Shown here in pieces: positions 1-8,195 of a stretch of DNA of 64,000 bases (the stretch's first letter is position 1; each line of letters begins with the position of its first letter). Under the pieces are notes generated by a model that was given only the letters and a program-made list of their open reading frames with translations, was not told where the DNA came from and did no database searches. The stretch spans positions 3,824,501 through 3,888,500 of the forward strand of contig NZ_CP108462.1 of the NCBI RefSeq assembly GCF_036226365.1. Reading direction: 5' to 3'. Origin of the DNA: Streptomyces sp. NBC_01262. Its GTDB lineage: Bacteria; Actinomycetota; Actinomycetes; Streptomycetales; Streptomycetaceae. Made by a program: the position numbers and the translations under genes.

Positions 1-1
1 G

Positions 2-802
2 GTCAACGCCACCCGGGACCGGCTCGGCACCATCGCCACCGCCCAGTACCGCTCCGGCGGCATCGACCCCACCGTGCAGCTCGCGCTGGACTCCACCCCC
101 GCCGAGTACCTGGAGCGGGCCCAGTTCATCGACCAGCTCGGCAACCGCGCCTCCGCCGCCCTGCGCACGCTCGCCGCCCAGCGGCGCGAGCTCACCCAGG
201 TACGCCACGAGGCCGACTCCGAGCTGTCCACCCTGCGCGGCGCCCAGGACGAACTGCGCGTCCACAAGCGCACGGTGGAGGACAAGCTCAAGGCCGCCCA
301 GGCGATCCTGGACCGCCTCACCGCCGCCGAACGGGCCGCCGTCGAAGCCTCCGGCCCCACCCTCACCTCCCGCGCCGCCCGCGGCGTCTCCGGAGGCGGC
401 CGCACGGCCCTGTCCGGGGGCTCCCGGACCGCCGGGGACGTCCCGGCGCCGTCAGCCCGCGCCGCCCAGGCCGTGTCCTTCGCCTACGGCGCGCTCGGCC
501 TCCCGTACGTCTGGGGCGCCACCGGCCCCTCCTCGTACGACTGTTCAGGCCTCACCCAGGCCGCCTGGCGCTCCGCCGGGGTCTCGCTCCCCCGGACCAC
601 GTACACCCAGATCAACGCCGGCACCCGGGTCAGCCGGTCCCAACTCCAGCCCGGTGACCTGGTGTTCTTCTATTCGGGCGTCAGCCACGTCGGCCTCTAC
701 ATCGGCAACGGCCAGATGATCCACGCGGCGCACCCGGGTGCGCCGGTGCGCATCGCGCCGATCGACGAGATGCCCTTCGCGGGCGCGACCCGTCCGGCGT
801 AA
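2..802 (+). CDS. NlpC/P60-family cell-wall endopeptidase, 5' truncated
   Basis: The reading frame is open from the window edge, so the true start lies upstream. The N-terminal part is Ala/Arg/Glu-rich and helical (coiled-coil-like), followed by a Gly/Ser/Ala linker and a C-terminal NlpC/P60 domain. Catalytic Cys is visible in YDCSGL (about nt 533-550) and catalytic His in SHVGLYIGNGQMIHAAH. This layout is typical of secreted Streptomyces peptidoglycan hydrolases that cut stem-peptide bonds (family knowledge). The signal peptide, if any, is outside the window. Domain assignment is secure; substrate and cellular role are inferred. Confidence 0.9.
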   Translation, partial: VNATRDRLGTIATAQYRSGGIDPTVQLALDSTPAEYLERAQFIDQLGNRASAALRTLAAQRRELTQVRHEADSELSTLRGAQDELRVHKRTVEDKLKAAQAILDRLTAAERAAVEASGPTLTSRAARGVSGGGRTALSGGSRTAGDVPAPSARAAQAVSFAYGALGLPYVWGATGPSSYDCSGLTQAAWRSAGVSLPRTTYTQINAGTRVSRSQLQPGDLVFFYSGVSHVGLYIGNGQMIHAAHPGAPVRIAPIDEMPFAGATRPA

Positions 803-954
803 CCGCTCGTAACGCCCGTCAACGCCCGGCGCGGGGCAAACACTCCCAGCGGAAGCGAATCTGAAGGGAACTCACAGCGAAGGGGCCGTTCTCTCAGACG
901 TTGTTTCCCTGAATGACAGCTTGTTCTTTGATCACCAGACCACGCTCCTGCCTC

Positions 955-2460
955 ATGAGCCACTCCACTTCATCCACGGCAGGCAAAAAAGGCATCCACC
1001 GTCGTCGCTTCCTCGGCGGATTAGCCGGTGCCGGAGCCGCGCTCGCCGCGACCACCACCGCCCTGTCGCTCATCTCGCAGACCGACTCCAAGAACAAGGC
1101 CTCGGCGGCGTCGGCGACCACCTCGACCAGCGGCACCCTCGTCATACCCTCGCTGCTCAGCGCAACCACCTCGGACAGCACGGACGTCTACACGCTGACC
1201 ATGGACACCGGCACCACCGAGATCCTGAGCGGCGTCAGCAGCAGCACCGCCGGGTTCAACGGGACCTTCCTCGGCCCCACCATCAAGGTGACCAACGGCG
1301 ACGTCGTCCAGATGGACGTCACCAACAACCTCGGCGCGGACACCACCGTTCACTGGCACGGCGCCCACGTCCCCGCCAAGGTCGACGGCGGACCGCAGGT
1401 CGCCTTCGCCGACGGCGAGACCTGGAGCCCCAGCTTCACGATCAACCAGGAAGCCGCCACCCTCTGGTACCACCCGCACGCGCTGGGCACCACCGCCGAG
1501 CAGGTCTCCATGGGCCTGGCCGGGATGCTCATCGTCGAGGACGACACCGACACCACGGCCGCGCTCCCCAGCGACTACGGCGTCGACGACATCCCGCTGA
1601 TCTTCCAGTGCGTCGCGATGGACGACGAGGGCGTCATCAAGTACGACCTCGCCGGCTACCAGGAGCAGGACCTCAACTACCCGCTCCTCGTCAACGGCGT
1701 GAACGTCAGCGACACCACGCTCACCTTCACCGCCTCCACCACCCGAGTGCGGTTCAGACTGCTCAACGCCTCCCTGTCCGACATCATCACCATCCAGCGG
1801 AGCGACGGCGAGACCCTCACCCAGATCGCCACCGAGCAGGGCTACCTCACCGAGGCCACCGAGGTCGACACGATCCGCCTCGTCGCCGGATCCCGCGCCG
1901 AGATCGTCATGGACCTCTCCGCCGCGGCCGCCCTCGAAGCCGTCATCACCACCGGCTGGGTCAGCGGCGGCAGCGGCACCTACGAGTTCCTGTCCATCAC
2001 CGCCGAGGGCACCGACACCCCCGACGACCTGCCCAGCACCCTCAACACCATCAGCCGCTACGACACGACCGACTTCACCGCCCGCACGATCACGCTCAAC
2101 AACAACGGCGCCACCATGACGATCAACGGCTCCGCCGGGACCAGCATGGACAGCATGGCGATGATCTCCACCACGGTGGGCTCCCAGGAGATCTGGACGA
2201 TCACCAACGCCTCGCAGCTGGAGCACTCCTTCCATCTGCACGACGTGGCGTTCCAGGTCATCTCCATCAACGGCGAGGATCCGACCGGAGTGAACCTCGG
2301 CTGGAAGGACACCGTCGAGATCATCGGTGCCGCCACGGTCAAGATCGCCATGGAGTTCACCGACTACTCGGACGACACGTACATGTACATGCTCCACTGC
2401 CACCTCGCCCAGCACGAGGACGAGGGCATGATGGCCGGCCTCATGGTCACCGCGAGCTAG
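955..2460 (+). CDS. Tat-exported three-domain multicopper oxidase (laccase-like)
   Basis: 501-aa protein. An RRRFLGG twin-arginine motif at residues 16-22 precedes a hydrophobic stretch, indicating export of a folded metalloenzyme. All four copper motifs are present: HWHG (133-136), HPH (173-175), HSFHLH (424-429) and HCHLAQHEDEGMM (481-493, with Cys482 and a likely axial Met). Length and motif spacing fit three-domain oxidases (CotA/CueO/bilirubin-oxidase type) rather than the small two-domain Streptomyces laccases. Start 955 places the RR motif correctly; an in-frame ATG at 913 is possible but would lengthen the n-region. No clear Shine-Dalgarno is seen. Leu23 is encoded by TTA (1021-1023), implying dependence on the bldA tRNA. 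Confidence 0.9.
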   Translation: MSHSTSSTAGKKGIHRRRFLGGLAGAGAALAATTTALSLISQTDSKNKASAASATTSTSGTLVIPSLLSATTSDSTDVYTLTMDTGTTEILSGVSSSTAGFNGTFLGPTIKVTNGDVVQMDVTNNLGADTTVHWHGAHVPAKVDGGPQVAFADGETWSPSFTINQEAATLWYHPHALGTTAEQVSMGLAGMLIVEDDTDTTAALPSDYGVDDIPLIFQCVAMDDEGVIKYDLAGYQEQDLNYPLLVNGVNVSDTTLTFTASTTRVRFRLLNASLSDIITIQRSDGETLTQIATEQGYLTEATEVDTIRLVAGSRAEIVMDLSAAAALEAVITTGWVSGGSGTYEFLSITAEGTDTPDDLPSTLNTISRYDTTDFTARTITLNNNGATMTINGSAGTSMDSMAMISTTVGSQEIWTITNASQLEHSFHLHDVAFQVISINGEDPTGVNLGWKDTVEIIGAATVKIAMEFTDYSDDTYMYMLHCHLAQHEDEGMMAGLMVTAS

Positions 2461-2513
2461 ACGGACAGACGGCCGGGCGTACAGACGTACAGACGTACCG
2501 CGGAAAAGAGAAA

Positions 2514-2553
2514 GCGAAGGGGCCGCCCGCAATGCGGCCCCTTCGCCGTTTTT
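2514..2553. terminator. Bidirectional rho-independent terminator
   Basis: Perfect 13-bp inverted repeat (2514-2526 with 2534-2546, 7-nt loop) followed by a T run at 2549-2553, with an A-rich flank on the other side. It sits between the convergent oxidase and LAETG surface-protein genes and could serve both. Confidence 0.85.
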
Positions 2554-2569
2554 CAGCCTACCCAGATAT

Positions 2570-3550
2570 TCAGACAGACTTGCGGCGACGTACGACGAAC
2601 ATCGCGCCGCCACCGAACGCGACGGCCGCCCCGCCCGCGAGCGCGATGTACGGCAGCGCCGAGGAGGAACCGGTCTCGGCCAGGCTGCCGATCTCGGTGT
2701 CACCGGCCGGCTTGGTGTGCGAGGAGCCGCCGGTCTGCGGCTCGGCGTCGCCGCCATCGCCCGCGTCCGAACCGGCGGCGAGGATGTCGAAGGAGTAGAA
2801 GCTGTCGCCGCCCGAGTAGACGCAGTCACCGTTGCTGTCGGCGTAGCTGCCGATGCTGAGGGCGATTCCGGTGCCTGCCGGGGCGGTCTTGTCCACGCTC
2901 AGACGGATCTTGAGCGAGACCGAGTCATGGGCCTTGAGGTCGGTGTAGCCGACGTAGCCCGCCGTTGCGTCGTCCTCGTCGAGCGAGATGTCGTGCCACA
3001 CACCGCTGGCGGGGTCCTGCCACTGCAGGGCCAGGTGATCGGTGCTCAGATCGTAGGACTGGCCATCGACGGCGAGCGCGAAGACGCCGAGGTCGACGCG
3101 CGCGAAGTCGGTGTCGGAGTCGTTGCCGACTTCGAGCGTGAAGCCGTGCCAGCCGCTGCCCGCCACGATCTTCGAGGGCAGGCCGCTGAGGGCGGTGGTG
3201 AGGTTGTCGTCGACCGTGTCGTCGTCGCCCGAGTAGTCGCAGGCCGGGCCGTCGGTCGGCGCGGCGGAGCCGGTCGCCGACGCGGACGGCGAGACCGAGG
3301 CAGAAGCGCTAGCCGAAGCCGAGGGGGACGAGCTGTCCGACGCGGAGGCGGAGGCGGAGGCGGACGCCGAGTCGGACGCCGACGGGGACGCGGACGCCGA
3401 GGAGGACTCGGATTCCGTCGCCGTCACGGTGGCCGTCGCGGTGGACGTCGTCTCCGTGTCGTCCGCATGCGCGGCAGCCGCGCTGAGCAGTGCCGCCGGC
3501 ACGAGGGCGGCGGTCGCGGCGGTGACCGCGAGGGTACGACGAAGATTCAT
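2570..3550 (-). CDS. LAETG-anchored (sortase substrate) surface protein
   Basis: 326-aa protein beginning MNLRRTLAVTAA with a Sec signal peptide ending near AAAAHA. A long Ser/Ala/Glu low-complexity stalk (about residues 30-85) follows, then a compact domain with two Cys (ACDY and GDCVYSG). The C-terminus has LAETG, a hydrophobic segment and RRRKSV: a full cell-wall sorting signal of the LAXTG class handled by Streptomyces class E sortases (family knowledge). The start is taken at the ATG immediately before the signal peptide; the longer upstream reading frame has no signal-peptide logic. The globular domain is not recognised; surface adhesion or structure is only a guess. Confidence 0.85.
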   Translation of the reverse strand: MNLRRTLAVTAATAALVPAALLSAAAAHADDTETTSTATATVTATESESSSASASPSASDSASASASASASDSSSPSASASASASVSPSASATGSAAPTDGPACDYSGDDDTVDDNLTTALSGLPSKIVAGSGWHGFTLEVGNDSDTDFARVDLGVFALAVDGQSYDLSTDHLALQWQDPASGVWHDISLDEDDATAGYVGYTDLKAHDSVSLKIRLSVDKTAPAGTGIALSIGSYADSNGDCVYSGGDSFYSFDILAAGSDAGDGGDAEPQTGGSSHTKPAGDTEIGSLAETGSSSALPYIALAGGAAVAFGGGAMFVVRRRKSV

Positions 3551-4180
3551 GACAGGTAGACCATCGCAGCGGTCGACCAGTTGTACGAGGACCGCGGGTG
3601 ATGCGAATCCGTGATCTATTCGGTTCGCCCGATCGTGGGTCGTATGTCCGCGAACGCCCCATGAATGAGTAATCTGTCTCTCGCAGAGCGGCCGGTCCCG
3701 GGCGTCCCCGGAACCGACCGCCTCTTTGAGTCGCGACCGGGCCGCTGTCCCCTGCTGCCCGGCCACATTCACCGAAGCGAGGTCCCACGGCGCACCCCCT
3801 TGGATTCCACTCGGCGGGGTACGCCTCATCGCTCCGGCAGCACCCCGCCCAGCTGCGTCTGGGCGGTGTCCACGCGTGGTTGTACGACGTCTTCTGTTGT
3901 TCCCTGGGCCAAGGGCGACCGCCCCTGGCTGGGACGGACACCGGTTTCAACGAAGCCACCCGGAGGCGGTCACGTGCCGTACGGGTGACACCCCCCGAAC
4001 GGGTCATCGCACAGCCCCCGCGTACCAGCTGTCCGTCACAGCACTGCAAGAACTTGCGCAAATTTTCTGTGAATTCGGCAAGAGGTATTGACCCTTCCGG
4101 ATCCTGTCGGCACTGTCATGGTCGCGGCGAGGCGCGCGCCGCTCGAAGCACCGAGCCGCACACGTCAGGAGCCCCTGCCC
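3551..4180. other. 630-bp divergent intergenic region without a credible gene
   Basis: Lies between the LAETG gene and the amylase gene. Apparent reading frames here have atypical third-position composition and no recognisable product. It contains hairpins (8-bp stem 3845-3866; an imperfect 9-bp stem about 3908-3927), the putative amylase operator (4046-4061) and a TTGACC -35-like hexamer at 4088-4093. The -10 element is not obvious. It presumably carries both promoters. Confidence 0.5.
4046..4061. promoter_or_regulatory. Candidate LacI-family (MalR-like) operator upstream of amylase
   Basis: Overlapping palindromes GCAAG-AA-CTTGC (4046-4057) and TTGCGCAA (4054-4061), 27 bp upstream of a TTGACC -35-like hexamer. 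CTTGC/GCAAG half-sites are the kind recognised by MalR/Reg1, the LacI-type repressors of Streptomyces amylase and maltose genes (family knowledge). The match is by eye only. Confidence 0.4.
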
Positions 4181-5947
4181 ATGCATGCCATACGAGCCCT
4201 ACTGGCCGCCGCCCTCGCCATCCCGCTCTCCGTCGCCGGCACCCTCGGCACCGGCGCGGGCACCGCGCAGGCCGCGACCGGCGACAACGACGTGATCGCC
4301 AACCTGTGGAGCTGGAACTGGAATTCGGTCGCCGCCGAGTGCACGGGCGTGCTCGGCCCGGCCGGCTACGGAGCCGTGCAGGTCTCCCCGCCGCAGGACT
4401 CGCTCAGCAAGGGCGGCTCGGTGTGGTGGGACATCTACCAGCCCGTGGACTACGACCTGACCAGCAAGTTCGGCACCGAGGCCCAGTTCAAGGCAATGGT
4501 CACCACCTGCCACACGGCGGGCGTCAAGGTCTACGTCGACACCGTCATCAACCACATGACCGGCCAGGGCAGCACCTCCTACGGCGGCGTCACCTACGGC
4601 AAGTACAGCTACCCCGCCTACAGCGCCGCCGACTTCCACTACTACCCCGACGACTGCTCCAACTCCGACGGCCTCATCGCGAGCGGCGACTACACCGGCA
4701 GCGCCACCAACGTCCAGCAGTGCGAGCTGGTCGGCCTGGCCGACCTCGACACCGGCTCCACGTACGTGCGCGGCACCATCGCCGCGTACCTCAACAAGCT
4801 GCTGTCCTACGGCGCCGACGGCTTCCGGGTCGACGCCGCCAAGCACATCTCGCCGACCGACCTCTCCGCGATCTACGGCCAGCTCAACACCACGACCTCC
4901 GGCGCCGCGCCCTTCCTCGCGCAGGAGGTCATCTACGGCTCCGGCGAGGCCGTCCAGCCCAGCCAGTACACCGGCCTGGGTGACGTTCTGGACTTCCAGT
5001 CCGGCCGCTACCTGCTGTCGAAGTTCAACGGCAACATCTCCGACCTCCAGACCTTCGGCGACACCTGGGGCGGGATGGTCTCCAGCGGCTCGGCGGTGAC
5101 CTTCGTCGCCAACCACGACACCGAGCGCGACGGCAGCACCCTCAACTACAAGAGCGCCGACTACGCGCTGGCCGACTACTTCTCCCTCGCCTGGACCTAC
5201 GGCGTCCCGCAGGTCTACTCCGCGTACACCTGGTCCAGCACCGACGCCGGCCCGCCGGCCGGTTCCACCGGCTACGTCACCGACACCGAGTGCACCTCCG
5301 GCGCCTGGACCTGCACCGACCGCGCCACCGGCGTCACGGGCATGGTCGGCTTCCACAACGCGGTCAAGGGCACCTCGGTCGCCAACTGGTACTCCGACGG
5401 CAGCAATGTGATCGCCTTCAGCCGCGGCAGCGCGGGCTGGATCGCCATCAACAACGAGTCCGCCGCGGTGACCAGGACCTTCACCACGGGCCTGGCCGCC
5501 GGCACCTACTGCGACGTCATCTCCGGCACCGTCAGCAGCGGCAGCTGCACCGGCACCGCCGTCACCGTGAGCTCCAGCGGCACCGCGTCCGTGACCGTCC
5601 CGGCGGGCGGCGCCGTGGCGATCGACGTGAACGCCACCGGCACCGGCTCCACCGCGACCACCGCCGCGGTGACCTTCAATGTCACCGCCACGACGGTCTG
5701 GGGCACCAACGTCTACGTCGTCGGCTCGGTCGCGGCGCTGGGCTCCTGGGACACCGGCAGCGCGGTCGCCCTGTCCTCGGCCTCGTACCCGGTCTGGAGC
5801 GGGACGGTCTCGCTGCCCGCGAGCACGTCGCTGGAGTACAAGTACATAAAGAAGGACTCCTCGGGCAACGTGACCTGGGAGAGCGGCAGCAACCGCTCCT
5901 ACACCACGGGCACGGCCGCGGTGTCCCTGAGCGACACCTGGAAGTAG
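4181..5947 (+). CDS. Secreted alpha-amylase (GH13) with C-terminal CBM20
   Basis: 588-aa preprotein. The start is supported by AGGAG at 4167-4171. A signal peptide ends near AGTAQA-AT. The GH13 barrel shows DGFRVDAAKH with nucleophile Asp218, the acid/base Glu249 in QEVIYG, and NHD (311-313) in FVANHDTERDG, so the catalytic triad is intact. After a beta domain, a CBM20 starch-binding module begins near residue 490 (VTFNVTATTVWG...) and runs to the C-terminus. It hydrolyses internal alpha-1,4 bonds of starch outside the cell. It resembles the classical Streptomyces endo-amylases in length and order. Regulation by maltose via the upstream palindromes is inferred. Confidence 0.95.
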   Translation: MHAIRALLAAALAIPLSVAGTLGTGAGTAQAATGDNDVIANLWSWNWNSVAAECTGVLGPAGYGAVQVSPPQDSLSKGGSVWWDIYQPVDYDLTSKFGTEAQFKAMVTTCHTAGVKVYVDTVINHMTGQGSTSYGGVTYGKYSYPAYSAADFHYYPDDCSNSDGLIASGDYTGSATNVQQCELVGLADLDTGSTYVRGTIAAYLNKLLSYGADGFRVDAAKHISPTDLSAIYGQLNTTTSGAAPFLAQEVIYGSGEAVQPSQYTGLGDVLDFQSGRYLLSKFNGNISDLQTFGDTWGGMVSSGSAVTFVANHDTERDGSTLNYKSADYALADYFSLAWTYGVPQVYSAYTWSSTDAGPPAGSTGYVTDTECTSGAWTCTDRATGVTGMVGFHNAVKGTSVANWYSDGSNVIAFSRGSAGWIAINNESAAVTRTFTTGLAAGTYCDVISGTVSSGSCTGTAVTVSSSGTASVTVPAGGAVAIDVNATGTGSTATTAAVTFNVTATTVWGTNVYVVGSVAALGSWDTGSAVALSSASYPVWSGTVSLPASTSLEYKYIKKDSSGNVTWESGSNRSYTTGTAAVSLSDTWK

Positions 5948-5972
5948 CGCCTCACACCCGGCCCCCTCCCCC

Positions 5973-6233
5973 TCACACCCGGCCCCGGCACAGCTCCAGC
6001 AGCGTCATCGCCAGAGCCGTGCCGGGCTTGCCGAGCGCGTCGCTGTAGTGGTTCAGCACCTCCATCTCGCGGGAGAGGTGCACCCGGCGGCCGCCGGACT
6101 CGATCCGGGTCCGCTGGATCTCGGCGGAGACGCCCATGCGTTCCTGGACGAGGGCGATGATCTGCTCATCGAGGGCGTCGATGCGCTCGCGGGCGGTGCT
6201 GATGAGGGTCTCGGTGCCTGTGTCGGTGCTCAT
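5973..6233 (-). CDS. Monofunctional AroQ-type chorismate mutase
   Basis: 86-aa all-helical protein. ERIDALDEQIIALVQERM followed by RTRIESGG and SREMEVLNHY gives the AroQ pattern: an N-terminal Arg, a central Arg/Lys, and an Arg-Glu pair lining the active site. It converts chorismate to prephenate, the branch to Phe and Tyr. The start at 6233 has GGAGAC upstream. An apparent leader-peptide attenuator lies upstream of the gene (6288-6412). The gene ends only 25 bp from the convergent amylase gene. Confidence 0.9.
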   Translation of the reverse strand: MSTDTGTETLISTARERIDALDEQIIALVQERMGVSAEIQRTRIESGGRRVHLSREMEVLNHYSDALGKPGTALAMTLLELCRGRV

Positions 6234-6287
6234 GTTCGGTGTCTCCTGGGGTGTTGTCCCCCGGGGTTCCGGCCCGAGAAGCACGAA

Positions 6288-6315
6288 GCGCCCCGGGCCG
6301 AATGGCCCGGGGCGC
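6288..6315 (-). terminator. Strong hairpin in the chorismate mutase leader (putative attenuator terminator)
   Basis: Perfect 12-bp GC-rich inverted repeat (6288-6299 with 6304-6315) with a 4-nt loop. On the minus strand it lies 25 nt after the stop of a small aromatic-rich ORF and 54 nt before the chorismate mutase start. Flanking AGCAC/GTGCT segments could extend the stem. Only a weak U tract follows (TTCGTGCTTCTC), so termination efficiency is uncertain. Confidence 0.6.
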
Positions 6316-6340
6316 CTGGTGAAGTGCTGAGGTTTCGCTC

Positions 6341-6412
6341 TCAGACAGCACGACCGTGGCAGCCGGACCAGCCGGTGCCATAGGTAAACGCGAAGTACGC
6401 GGTCGAGAGCAT
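6341..6412 (-). CDS. Aromatic-rich leader peptide of the chorismate mutase gene
   Basis: 23-codon ORF, ATG at 6412 and TGA at 6341-6343. It contains the run YFAFTY followed by GTGW: two Phe, two Tyr and one Trp within ten codons. It lies just before the strong hairpin 6288-6315. No Shine-Dalgarno is present, but CATACT ends 6 nt before the ATG, so the transcript is probably leaderless. Ribosome stalling at Phe/Tyr codons would be a natural way to sense the products of chorismate mutase. This is inference from architecture; no experimental support is known to me. Confidence 0.6.
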   Translation of the reverse strand: MLSTAYFAFTYGTGWSGCHGRAV

Positions 6413-6455
6413 GGGCCGAGTATGCCACGCGGGCCGGGGGCCGTGTGCGGGCCGG

Positions 6456-6461
6456 TAGAAT
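6456..6461 (+). promoter_or_regulatory. Likely -10 hexamer of the guaA promoter
   Basis: TAGAAT, close to the Streptomyces vegetative consensus, 39 bp upstream of the guaA start. The -35 region is not conspicuous. Confidence 0.45.
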
Positions 6462-6500
6462 CGGACACGCCCCCTCGTACGAATCGCCGGAAGGCACGCC

Positions 6501-8081
6501 GTGGCATCAGCGACCCCGCCCGCCCCCGACACCGTTCTCGTCGTCGACTTCGGAGCGCAGTACGCCCAGCTCATCGCGCGCCGTGTGCGTGAGGCCCGGG
6601 TCTACAGCGAGATCGTGCCCAGCACGATGCCGGTGGAGGAGATCCTCGCCAAGAGCCCGAGCGCGATCATCCTCTCCGGCGGCCCCTCCTCGGTCTACGC
6701 CGAAGGCGCCCCTACCCTCGACCGCGCGATCTTCGAGGCCGGTATCCCCGTCTTCGGCATGTGCTACGGCTTCCAGCTCATGGCCGTGGCCCTGGGCGGC
6801 ACCGTCGACAACACCGGCGCCCGCGAGTACGGCCGCACCCAGCTGAACGTCTCCAAGCCCGGCTCCACCCTCTTCGCGGGCACCCCCGACCGGCAGTCCG
6901 TGTGGATGTCCCACGGCGACGCCTGCTCGGCCGCCCCGGCGGGCTTCACCGTCACCGGCTCCACGGACGTCGTCCCCGTCGCCGCCTTCGAGAACGACGA
7001 CCTCAAGCTCTACGGCGTCCAGTACCACCCGGAGGTCCTGCACTCCGAGCACGGCCAGCAGATCCTGGAGCACTTCCTCTACCGCGGCGCCGGCCTGGCC
7101 CCCACCTGGACCACCACGAATGTCGTGGACGAGCAGGTGGCGCTGATCCGCGAGCAGGTCGGCGACAAGCGCGCCATCTGCGGCCTGTCCGGCGGCGTGG
7201 ACTCCGCCGTCGCCGCGGCGCTCGTGCAGCGGGCCATCGGGGACCGCCTGACCTGCGTCTACGTCGACCACGGCCTCATGCGCAAGGGCGAGTCCGAGCA
7301 GGTCGAGAAGGACTTCGTCGCGGCGACGGGCGTTCAGCTCAAGGTCGTCGACGCCGAGGAGCGCTTCCTCGGCGCGCTGGCCGGGGTCTCCGACCCCGAG
7401 CAGAAGCGGAAGATCATCGGCCGCGAGTTCATCCGCGTATTCGAGCAGGCCCAGGCCGAGATCATCGCCGAGGCCGCGGACGGCGAAGAGGTCGCCTTCC
7501 TCGTCCAGGGCACCCTCTACCCCGATGTCGTGGAGTCCGGCGGCGGCACCGGCACCGCCAACATCAAGTCCCACCACAACGTCGGCGGCCTCCCCGACGA
7601 CCTCGAGTTCTCCCTCGTCGAGCCGCTGCGCAAGCTCTTCAAGGACGAGGTCCGGATGGTCGGCCAGGAGCTCGGCCTCCCCGACGAGATCGTCCAGCGC
7701 CAGCCCTTCCCCGGCCCCGGCCTCGGTATCCGCATCGTCGGCGAGGTCACCAAGGACCGCCTCGACCTCCTCCGTGAGGCCGACGCCATCGCCCGCGAGG
7801 AGCTGACCCTCGCCGGGCTCGACCGCGACATCTGGCAGTGCCCGGTGGTCCTCCTGGCCGACGTCCGGTCGGTCGGCGTCCAGGGCGACGGCCGTACGTA
7901 CGGCCACCCGATCGTGCTGCGGCCGGTGTCCAGCGAGGACGCCATGACGGCCGACTGGTCCCGGCTGCCGTACGAGGTGCTCGCGAAGATCTCGACCCGG
8001 ATCACCAACGAGGTCGCCGATGTGAACCGGGTGGTGCTCGACGTGACGAGCAAGCCGCCGGGCACCATCGAGTGGGAGTAG
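6501..8081 (+). CDS. guaA: GMP synthase (glutamine-hydrolysing)
   Basis: 526 aa, GTG start with GGAAGG upstream. The N-terminal class I glutamine amidotransferase carries the nucleophile Cys88 in GMCYGFQLM and the HPE dyad in YHPEVLHS. The ATP-pyrophosphatase domain has the P-loop SGGVDSAVAA, followed by the GMP-synthase C-terminal dimerisation domain ending GTIEWE. It aminates XMP to GMP, the step after GuaB (39374-40876 in this window). Full length with no missing motif. It stands alone with its own promoter and terminator. Confidence 0.98.
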   Translation: MASATPPAPDTVLVVDFGAQYAQLIARRVREARVYSEIVPSTMPVEEILAKSPSAIILSGGPSSVYAEGAPTLDRAIFEAGIPVFGMCYGFQLMAVALGGTVDNTGAREYGRTQLNVSKPGSTLFAGTPDRQSVWMSHGDACSAAPAGFTVTGSTDVVPVAAFENDDLKLYGVQYHPEVLHSEHGQQILEHFLYRGAGLAPTWTTTNVVDEQVALIREQVGDKRAICGLSGGVDSAVAAALVQRAIGDRLTCVYVDHGLMRKGESEQVEKDFVAATGVQLKVVDAEERFLGALAGVSDPEQKRKIIGREFIRVFEQAQAEIIAEAADGEEVAFLVQGTLYPDVVESGGGTGTANIKSHHNVGGLPDDLEFSLVEPLRKLFKDEVRMVGQELGLPDEIVQRQPFPGPGLGIRIVGEVTKDRLDLLREADAIAREELTLAGLDRDIWQCPVVLLADVRSVGVQGDGRTYGHPIVLRPVSSEDAMTADWSRLPYEVLAKISTRITNEVADVNRVVLDVTSKPPGTIEWE

Positions 8082-8105
8082 CACTCCCGAACACGTCAAC
8101 GACCG

Positions 8106-8135
8106 CGCCGCCATCCGCTCATTCGGGTGGCGGCG
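8106..8135 (+). terminator. guaA terminator hairpin
   Basis: 12-bp stem with one G-T wobble (8106-8117 with 8124-8135, 6-nt loop), 25 bp after the guaA stop, followed by TTGTCGTT. Confidence 0.65.
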
Positions 8136-8195
8136 TTGTCGTTCCCGCTGGGTACGCTGTCGGTACGGTGCAGGATCCCGTCCATGGGAGGAATC

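Noticed and set aside
3309..4061. Possible gene in the LAETG-amylase gap on the minus strand
   Set aside because: The translation is unrelated to any family, overlaps the surface-protein gene in another frame and lacks a ribosome site.
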